Shown: positions 1-4,599 of the stretch, one piece after another
How positions within the stretch are numbered: the first letter of the stretch is position 1
Layout: each line of letters starts with the position of its first letter
Origin: Pseudomonadales bacterium
GTDB lineage: Bacteria; Pseudomonadota; Gammaproteobacteria; Pseudomonadales; Azotimanducaceae
DNA: 8,298 nucleotides
Direction: 5' to 3'
Assembly (NCBI GenBank): GCA_007128525.1
Contig: SKXG01000206.1
Span: 1-8,298, forward strand
Translations under genes and position numbers: made by a program
Notes under the pieces: generated by a model
Database searches by the model: none
Seen by the model: only the letters and a program-made list of their open reading frames with translations
What the model was told of the DNA's origin: nothing

Positions 1-288
1 AGTGATGCCGGCATTGTTCACCAGCACCAACGGCAGATCAGCATCGCGCTTCAGCAACGCCAGAAGTTCAGCGACCGATTCCTTGTTTTCCACACGCAAC
101 GGACAACCCAGACCGCTGATGCCCTGCTCTTCCATACGCTGTTGAATGGAAGCAGCGCCAGCCTCTGTTGTCGCAGTACCAACAACAAAGAAACCATCCT
201 GCGCCAGGCGCTCAAGTATGGCACGACCGATACCACGACTGGCGCCAGTAACCAAGGCAACCCGCTGACCTTCCTGCCAGCGACTCAT
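1..288 (-). CDS. fabG: FabG, 3-oxoacyl-ACP reductase (N-terminal 96 residues, cut by window edge)
   Basis: FabG is an SDR-family, NADPH-dependent beta-ketoacyl-ACP reductase that carries out the first reduction in each cycle of type II fatty-acid elongation in the cytoplasm. The visible part starts MSRWQEGQRVALVTGASRGI. It shows the Rossmann cofactor motif TGASRGIG (residues 14-21) and the NNAG motif (91-94); the catalytic Ser-Tyr-Lys lies beyond the left edge. The ATG at 288-286 overlaps the fabD stop TGA at 287-285 as ATGA, so translation is probably coupled. The nearby Shine-Dalgarno is weak (a GGGG run about 8 bases upstream). The fabD-fabG order is the usual one; acpP would be expected next, outside the window. 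SDR proteins are a large family, but position directly after fabD makes FabG by far the best call. Confidence 0.95.
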   Translation of the reverse strand, partial: MSRWQEGQRVALVTGASRGIGRAILERLAQDGFFVVGTATTEAGAASIQQRMEEQGISGLGCPLRVENKESVAELLALLKRDADLPLVLVNNAGIT

Positions 289-1211
289 GCCGAAACCCCG
301 TCCAGGGCCTTGGCAAACGAAGCTTCTGAATCGAGCGCAGCCACACTGACGCTCTTGTCAATCCGACGGATGAGCCCGCCCAACACTTTCCCTGGGCCGC
401 ATTCAATGGCTGAGGTCATACCATCAGACACCATGCGCTCGATGCTCTTGCTCCACAACACAGGCTGAGAAAGCTGCGAGATCAAACGTTGACGCAAAGC
501 TTCAACAGTTTCGCTAACCTCAGCATCCACATTCTGAACGATTCGTACTTTGGGCATCTGGAGATCCAGAGCATTCAGCGCGGCCGCAAACTCTTCCGCA
601 GCAGGCGCCATCAACTCACAGTGGACAGGCACGCTGACCGGCAACTTCATGGCGCGTTTCGCACCAGCCGCCTGACACTTCTCTATAGACGCATCAACGG
701 AGGCTGTGTGACCAACGATGACGATTTGTCCAGGCGCATTGAAATTCGCGGGCGCAACCACACCATCGATGCCCTGACAGCACTCGGCGACCTGCGCATC
801 GTCCAGCCCGAGTATGGCTGCCACGGCACCTTCACCGGCGGGAACCGCCTTTTGCATCAGTTTGCCGCGCAGATTGACGAGCTTTACCACATCGGCAAAT
901 GGCAGGGCGTCGCTGCATACCAGAGCTGTAAATTCACCCAACGAGTGGCCAGCCATGACTTCGGGACGGACATCGCTACGCTGTGTCCAAAGTCGCCACA
1001 GCGCAACGCTGGCGGTCAAAATGGCCGGCTGGGTAATGGCGGTTTGATTGAGCTCTTCGGCCGGCCCGTCGGCGATAGTCTTCGACAGTGATATCCCAAG
1101 AGCTTCATCAGCTTCGGCAAAGCACTGCTGCACCACCGGCTCTGCTTGAACGAACTCGCTCAGCATGCCGACTTCCTGAGAACCCTGTCCGGGAAAAACG
1201 AAACCTAGCAC
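285..1211 (-). CDS. fabD: FabD, malonyl-CoA:ACP transacylase
   Basis: FabD moves the malonyl group from malonyl-CoA to the phosphopantetheine of acyl carrier protein, which supplies the extender unit for type II fatty-acid synthesis. The 308-residue protein has the family's normal length. It starts with the FVFPGQGSQ block (residues 4-12) and carries the nucleophile Ser90 in GHSLG (88-92). Arg115 in NLRGKLMQ, which contacts the malonyl carboxylate in this family, is present, as is the catalytic His197 in VSVPVHCELM and the late GPGKVL block. The residue before the catalytic His is Val, where E. coli has Ser. The start is a GTG at 1211-1209 with a GGGGG-type Shine-Dalgarno about 7 bases upstream. 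That makes the N-terminus two or three residues shorter than in E. coli. It overlaps fabG by the ATGA junction and follows rpmF after a 112-base gap. Confidence 0.97.
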   Translation of the reverse strand: MLGFVFPGQGSQEVGMLSEFVQAEPVVQQCFAEADEALGISLSKTIADGPAEELNQTAITQPAILTASVALWRLWTQRSDVRPEVMAGHSLGEFTALVCSDALPFADVVKLVNLRGKLMQKAVPAGEGAVAAILGLDDAQVAECCQGIDGVVAPANFNAPGQIVIVGHTASVDASIEKCQAAGAKRAMKLPVSVPVHCELMAPAAEEFAAALNALDLQMPKVRIVQNVDAEVSETVEALRQRLISQLSQPVLWSKSIERMVSDGMTSAIECGPGKVLGGLIRRIDKSVSVAALDSEASFAKALDGVSA

Positions 1212-1323
1212 CAGGCGTCCCCCTCTACTCTGCGCGTACGCTTGTTGATTCTGCGTCCTCTATGCACCTGAGGCACCTGCTTCAGACAGCGTCAATGCAC
1301 CAGGGCCCAGCTGAAGACGCGGC
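1212..1323 (-). other. rpmF-fabD spacer, no plsX or fabH
   Basis: These 112 bases separate the rpmF stop from the fabD start. In E. coli plsX and fabH lie at this point, and in Pseudomonas plsX does. No reading frame here resembles either gene, and the gap is far too small for them. A 7-base direct repeat GCACCTG (plus-strand 1264-1270 and 1273-1279) and a loose CTTCAG/CTGAAG inverted pair (1280-1285 and 1311-1316) are visible. A TTGACG hexamer (minus, 1295-1290) has no acceptable -10 partner. I therefore see no convincing internal promoter or terminator, and fabD is probably read from the yceD promoter. Confidence 0.7.
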
Positions 1324-1497
1324 TCAGAGTTCGGGCAATACCTTCTTGCCGCGATAAAAGCCATCTGCAGTCACATGGTGACGACGGTGGGTTTCACCTG
1401 TGGTGGGATCGACCGACAACGTCGGCCCCTTCAGCGCATCATGTGAACGGCGCTGACCACGACGTGCCCGGGTGACTTTGCTCTTCTGTACAGCCAT
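1324..1497 (-). CDS. rpmF: Ribosomal protein bL32
   Basis: bL32 is a small protein of the large ribosomal subunit. The 57-residue product starts [20 protein letters not shown], the hallmark L32 N-terminus, and ends with the conserved [15 protein letters not shown] block (residues 39-53). Length and basic composition fit the family. It has no cysteines, so it is the non-zinc (C-minus) form seen in E. coli and Pseudomonas. The ATG at 1497-1495 is preceded by GGAG about 10 bases upstream. It lies 71 bases after yceD in the same direction, and this pairing is very widely conserved. The gene is short but the identification is clear from the whole sequence. Confidence 0.97.
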   Translation of the reverse strand: MAVQKSKVTRARRGQRRSHDALKGPTLSVDPTTGETHRRHHVTADGFYRGKKVLPEL

Positions 1498-1568
1498 GGC
1501 TGATTTGCTCCGCGAAAATTCCTATCTGCGTTGCCAGTCGGGCAACTCCAAAATTCCGACCGGACCGG

Positions 1569-2141
1569 TCACTGACCATCCGGGTCGGGTTTACGCCAAT
1601 GCTTCAGCACGGCGAAGGGATTGTCTCCCTGCTCAAGCTCTGCCTCTGACTCGCCAGCCGGATAACGCATTGCCGGCATGCTCGGGCAGTTTCGATCCTG
1701 ACAAACCAACTCTGGCAAAGCCAGGATCAACTCATCCTCTATCAGGTCAGCCACCAGAACCGTGTCACCATCCAGTACGAACGGCTCCAATTCAGCATCC
1801 AACGACTGCGCCCGGTCTTCGCCCCGTACCAGACAGAGCGCCAGCTGCACATCAATCGGCCTCGGCACCGCCTGCAGGCAGCGCTGACAGGACAGGTAGA
1901 CTTGCGTATGTACCTCTCCAGTCACATGGGTCCGCCGCTGTTCATCCTGAAAAAAGGACAACTGCACTGCAACCACGGCCTCTTCGCCATCAGCCTCCGA
2001 TGTTGGTGCCGCCGGGTCAACCGGTGCCAGCAACTGCGCCAGGCGCTGAAACTGGGAAAGCCGGATCCTGCCACGCCAATTCCCGCGCTGACGGGCTAAA
2101 TGAAAGGGCTCAACGGCATAAGGCTGGGGCTGGGCTGACAT
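1569..2141 (-). CDS. yceD: YceD family (DUF177), 23S rRNA accumulation protein
   Basis: YceD (DUF177) proteins are encoded next to rpmF across bacteria and plants. They are linked to 23S rRNA accumulation and large-subunit biogenesis; the molecular activity is not settled. The 190-residue product has the family landmarks: the CQRC pair (residues 85-88), the acidic EDELILALP segment (135-143), two more cysteines at 147 and 152, and the C-terminal NPFAVL (174-179). I chose the ATG at 2141-2139 because MSAQPQPYAVEPFHLARQRG lines up with the usual N-terminus. The longer starts (ATG at 2156, TTG at 2180) fall inside the promoter. The TTG is in fact the first three bases of its -35 box. No good Shine-Dalgarno precedes the chosen start, which fits a near-leaderless message. 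It is the first gene of the yceD-rpmF-fabD-fabG unit. Confidence 0.93.
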   Translation of the reverse strand: MSAQPQPYAVEPFHLARQRGNWRGRIRLSQFQRLAQLLAPVDPAAPTSEADGEEAVVAVQLSFFQDEQRRTHVTGEVHTQVYLSCQRCLQAVPRPIDVQLALCLVRGEDRAQSLDAELEPFVLDGDTVLVADLIEDELILALPELVCQDRNCPSMPAMRYPAGESEAELEQGDNPFAVLKHWRKPDPDGQ

Positions 2142-2151
2142 AGCGCGCGCA

Positions 2152-2180
2152 ATCATAGGGACGCCAAGGCAGGGTGTCAA
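2152..2180 (-). promoter_or_regulatory. Sigma-70 promoter of yceD-rpmF-fabD-fabG
   Basis: On the minus strand TTGACA (2180-2175, perfect -35) is followed by a 17-base spacer and TATGAT (2157-2152, five of six to consensus). Normal spacing puts the transcription start at about 2146-2144, only 3-5 bases before the yceD ATG at 2141. This is the strongest promoter by consensus in the window, as expected for a ribosomal-protein operon. Confidence 0.85.
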
Positions 2181-2190
2181 AGCGAATCTC

Positions 2191-2219
2191 TTGCTATTTC
2201 AAGCAGTTCTAAGAAGAAT
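2191..2219 (+). promoter_or_regulatory. Candidate maf promoter, back to back with the yceD promoter
   Basis: TTGCTA (2191-2196), a 17-base spacer and AAGAAT (2214-2219) match consensus at four of six positions each. This would start transcription near 2226, giving maf a leader of about 39 bases. The -35 lies only 10 bases from the -35 of the divergent yceD promoter. The match is moderate and could be chance in this AT-richer gap. Confidence 0.35.
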
Positions 2220-2264
2220 CCTGGCCCGCTCAAACCATCTCCCAACACTGCCGACGGAGGAGCC

Positions 2265-2900
2265 GTGGACCTGATACTGGCGTCATCTTCACCCTATCGA
2301 GCAGACCTGCTGCGGCGACTGAATCTGCCCTTTCGCCAGGTCTCTCCTGATATCGATGAGACCATGCACGCCGGCGAGCATCCACGCGCCCTGGTCGCGC
2401 GCCTGGCCCGCGAGAAGGCGCGGGCTGTGGCCAGCACGCTCGGAGATGCCAGCGGGCCAGCCGGCGGGCCAGCCAGCGGGCGAGAGGGCGCCACTGTGCG
2501 GCTGATCATCGGCAGCGACCAGGTACTGTGGGCCAATGACGAGGTGCTGACCAAGCCGGGGTCGACAGAGCGGGCGCAGCACCAGCTGACAAGCCTCAGC
2601 GGCAGCCAGGCCCGGCTCCTGACCGGGGTCGCGCTGCTCAATACCGACAGCGGCCACATGCAATTCAGCGTAGCGACGACCACCCTGCACTTCCGCTGCC
2701 TGAGCGCCGCCGAGATCGCACACTATGTCGCCACTGAGATGCCGCTGGACTGCGCCGGTGCCTTCAAGGCCGAAGGCCTGGGCATCAGCCTGTTCGAACA
2801 GATCAGCGGTGACGATCACACCGCAATCATCGGCCTGCCCCTGATCCGCCTGATCGATTTCCTGCGTAACGAAGGCTACAACCCGTTGCAGCCCGACTAG
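2265..2900 (+). CDS. maf: Maf/YceF-type nucleotide pyrophosphatase
   Basis: Maf proteins are house-cleaning nucleoside triphosphate pyrophosphatases; the YceF subgroup prefers 7-methyl-GTP. The 211-residue product opens MDLILASSSPYRADLLRRLN, the family signature, and has DET (31-33), the GSDQ motif with the probable catalytic Asp85 (83-86), KPGS (97-100), and CAGAFKAEGLGISLF (163-177). These motifs and the gene's place beside yceD resemble YceF more than YhdE. The start is a GTG at 2265 with a strong GGAGG (2256-2260) four bases upstream. A Gly/Ala/Ser/Pro-rich insertion (about residues 60-78) precedes the RLIIGSDQ strand and is absent from the E. coli YceF sequence as I recall it. The gene diverges from yceD and converges with rluC, with 7 bases between the stops. 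Confidence 0.93.
   Translation: MDLILASSSPYRADLLRRLNLPFRQVSPDIDETMHAGEHPRALVARLAREKARAVASTLGDASGPAGGPASGREGATVRLIIGSDQVLWANDEVLTKPGSTERAQHQLTSLSGSQARLLTGVALLNTDSGHMQFSVATTTLHFRCLSAAEIAHYVATEMPLDCAGAFKAEGLGISLFEQISGDDHTAIIGLPLIRLIDFLRNEGYNPLQPD
2457..2480 (+). repeat. Two-copy 12-bp tandem repeat inside maf
   Basis: CCAGCCGGCGGG (2457-2468) is followed directly by CCAGCCAGCGGG (2469-2480), differing at one base. The preceding CCAGCGGG looks like a partial third copy. In frame it encodes a Gly-Pro-Ala-Gly / Gly-Pro-Ala-Ser repeat in a surface-loop position before the GSDQ motif. Slippage expansion is the likely origin. Confidence 0.75.
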
Positions 2901-2921
2901 GGCGCCCTCAATCAGGCGCCC
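2900..2921. terminator. Hairpin across the maf and rluC stop codons
   Basis: GGGCGCC (2900-2906) pairs with GGCGCCC (2915-2921) around an 8-base loop. The stem begins at the last base of the maf stop (2898-2900), and the loop contains the rluC stop (2908-2910 in complement). It is symmetric, so it could end transcription in both directions. There is no T tract on either side, so it would be a weak intrinsic terminator or an mRNA 3'-end stabiliser. Confidence 0.5.
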
Positions 2922-3858
2922 CACTTGCACCGCGCATCTTCTCCCAGGCGACCTCGAAATCATCCGGCGCCGGCACTTCAAAGCGATGCCCGCCGGCGGC
3001 CTCAGGCAGGGTCAGGACCCGGGCATGCAGGTATAGCCGATTGAGCGCGGCCGCCCTCGCCTGCCCCAACTGCGCCTCGCTGGCATACTTTTCGTCGCCG
3101 ACCAGCGGATGACCTTCGGCCTGGGCATGGACCCGTATCTGATGCGTACGACCGGTCTGCGGATGCGCTCGCAGCCAGCTGACCCGGTCGCTGCGGCGCT
3201 CTATCTCGAAATCTGTCCGCGAGGCCTTGCCGCTGGCGTCCACCCGCACCCGGCGCTCACCGCTGGCTGTCACGTAACGACTGAGCTTCAACGACACCGT
3301 CCGAACCCGCCTTGGCCAGCCACCATGGACCAGCAGGTCATAGGTCTTGCGCACCTGGCCCTCCCGAAACGCCCGGTGCATCGCCAGCAGGGCCGGACGC
3401 GTCTTCGCCAGGAGCAGGCAGCCTGAGGTATCCCGGTCAAGCCGGTGGACCAGTGCCAGACGGTCCAGCTCCGGCCGCTGCTGGCGCAGAATTTCGATCA
3501 GACCGAGCTGAATCCCGCTCCCGCCATGCACCGCCAGGCCGGCGGGCTTGTTCACCACCATCAGTGCGTCATCCTCAAACAGCACAGCACCTTCGAGCCG
3601 GTCGAGCTGCCAGCCGGGCACCTGCGCAGCCAGGGCCTGCGGCGCCCCGTGCCAGGGTGGAACACGGACAACATCGCCGGCGCGCAACTTATAATAGGGG
3701 CCGATGCGCCGACCATTTACCCGCACCTCGCCCTTGCGCACCATCCGGTAGACCCGACTGCGAGGCACACCCGACAATTCTCGCAGCAGAAAATTGTCGA
3801 TGCGCTGGCCGGCATCCAGGTCGACGGTGACATGCTGTACCGCCCGCTCAACGGACAT
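2908..3858 (-). CDS. rluC: RluC-type 23S rRNA pseudouridine synthase
   Basis: RluC converts uridines 955, 2504 and 2580 of 23S rRNA (E. coli numbering) to pseudouridine. The 316-residue protein has an N-terminal S4-type RNA-binding domain (about residues 18-70, including VPRSRVYRMVRKGEVRVNGR at 31-50). An RluA-type catalytic domain follows, with NKPAGLAVHGG (103-113) and HRLDRDTSG (138-146). Asp141 in HRLD is the expected catalytic aspartate. QTGRTHQIRVH and HPLVGDEKY are also present. The ATG at 3858 has AGGAG (plus-strand 3864-3868) five bases upstream. It is divergent from rne, as in E. coli and Pseudomonas. The family has paralogues (RluD, RluA), but length, S4 domain and the position beside rne point to RluC. 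Confidence 0.95.
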   Translation of the reverse strand: MSVERAVQHVTVDLDAGQRIDNFLLRELSGVPRSRVYRMVRKGEVRVNGRRIGPYYKLRAGDVVRVPPWHGAPQALAAQVPGWQLDRLEGAVLFEDDALMVVNKPAGLAVHGGSGIQLGLIEILRQQRPELDRLALVHRLDRDTSGCLLLAKTRPALLAMHRAFREGQVRKTYDLLVHGGWPRRVRTVSLKLSRYVTASGERRVRVDASGKASRTDFEIERRSDRVSWLRAHPQTGRTHQIRVHAQAEGHPLVGDEKYASEAQLGQARAAALNRLYLHARVLTLPEAAGGHRFEVPAPDDFEVAWEKMRGASGAPD

Positions 3859-3919
3859 CGCGACTCCTGCGCCTGGCTCGCCCCACAGACATGTACTGAC
3901 CTCGCAAAATTCCTAGCGA
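3859..3919 (-). other. rluC leader side of the rluC-rne divergent region
   Basis: This short stretch carries the rluC Shine-Dalgarno AGGAG (complement of 3864-3868). I could not find a convincing minus-strand -35/-10 pair for rluC here. It contains the 10-mer AAAATTCCTA (3906-3915, plus strand), which recurs upstream of rpmF at 1515-1524. Confidence 0.4.
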
Positions 3920-3948
3920 TTGAACAACTTAGCAGGTGCTGCTATGCT
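3920..3948 (+). promoter_or_regulatory. Candidate rne promoter with extended -10
   Basis: TTGAAC (3920-3925), a 17-base spacer and TATGCT (3943-3948) are preceded by the extended -10 TG (3940-3941). The predicted start is near 3955, which leaves a leader of about 645 bases before the rne ATG. A long leader agrees with known rne genes in E. coli, where the 5' UTR controls RNase E levels. Confidence 0.6.
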
Positions 3949-3954
3949 CGGGCC

Positions 3955-4599
3955 GCTTGCCCCCGGCCCACAGGTGCCGGGACGTTGGGCCAACGGTGCG
4001 GTCTGCCAGCCTTGAAACGGCCCGCAGACCGGAATCATCGCGCTCATGCAGCTCTGCAATGCCAGCGGGATTTTGCAGCAAGACTGACAGTAAGGCGAAT
4101 CCGATACCGGGCGCGCGACGGCCAAACCGGACCCTGGCGTGAGCAAGCAGGAGAATGAACAACGTCGAGATACGAGACGAGTTGCGGCGGAACATATCCA
4201 TTTCAACCGGCCGATCGTCGAACAGAAGTGACGAACCAACGACGTACACGACTGTCATTCACTATTACAAGTAACGCGCTGGAACCCGCGCGACGACGAG
4301 ACAGAAACGAACTTTGCCAGATGCTGCCAGCCATCCGCAGCAGCATGGGCGTTAAGCGGAAGCACTAATGTGCACCCTGCCCCTCCGGGCAGCTTGGGAA
4401 GACTGGAACCGTTAAATTCGCTTCGAAACGAAATCCAACGGAGATCGTGACGATTAACGACTTAGCGCAACGACACTGCCACAGCATTGCCGCAGGGCGA
4501 TGCGGTTGACCGTTTCCTGAGTTTGGCTCTCTAGCCAGGCCCGCTGTTTCTGCATCGACGCGTGCGTTGGGACCAGCCCAACAATGGAAGTTGCACGCC
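3955..4599 (+). promoter_or_regulatory. Long structured rne 5' leader, no gene
   Basis: This noncoding stretch should be the rne 5' untranslated region. Visible stem-loops are: 3962-3967/3976-3981 (CCCGGC); 3983-3987/3991-3995 (CGTTG); 3999-4006/4024-4031 (8 bp, with an inner GCC/GGC stem at 4009-4011/4019-4021); 4054-4059/4073-4078 (CTGCAA); 4321-4327/4340-4346 (ATGCTGC); 4377-4382/4387-4392 (CTGCCC, 4-base loop); 4484-4491/4496-4503 (8 bp with one G-U, loop GCAG); 4524-4528/4533-4537 (TGGCT); and 4566-4571/4577-4582 (GTTGGG), which ends three bases before the ribosome-binding site. In E. coli RNase E cuts its own leader to limit its level, and a stem-loop called hp2 senses it. I infer a similar role here but cannot assign an hp2 equivalent. 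The stretch from about 4140 to 4320 looks largely unstructured. Small frames inside are listed under findings. Confidence 0.65.
4586..4590 (+). promoter_or_regulatory. rne ribosome-binding site
   Basis: GGAAG lies nine bases before the ATG at 4600 and supports that start over the upstream in-frame TTG at 4567. An out-of-frame ATG at 4584-4586 overlaps this site. Confidence 0.6.

Noticed and set aside
489..1091. 200-codon open frame on the plus strand opposite fabD
   Set aside because: It lies entirely within the well-supported fabD, shows no recognisable domain, and is typical of antisense frames in GC-rich genes.
1472..2143. 223-codon plus-strand frame opposite yceD and rpmF
   Set aside because: Low-complexity Pro/Ser/Ala-rich translation antisense to two conserved genes.
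2142..2180. Longer yceD starting at TTG 2180 or ATG 2156
   Set aside because: These bases are the -35 and -10 of the promoter, and the added residues do not match the family.
3445..4158. 237-codon plus-strand frame opposite rluC and into the rne leader
   Set aside because: Antisense to rluC, with no domain, and it would cover the rne promoter.
3929..4258. Possible 109-codon minus-strand gene in the rluC-rne gap
   Set aside because: No Shine-Dalgarno or family resemblance, and the region is better explained by the rne leader.
4506..4537. TTGACC at 4506-4511 as a second rne promoter
   Set aside because: No acceptable -10 hexamer at 16-18 bases; the sequence there forms a short hairpin.
4567..4599. 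TTG-initiated N-terminal extension of rne by 11 codons
   Set aside because: The [10 protein letters not shown] start at 4600 matches the known RNase E N-terminus and has GGAAG nine bases upstream; the extension lies in a hairpin and has no counterpart.
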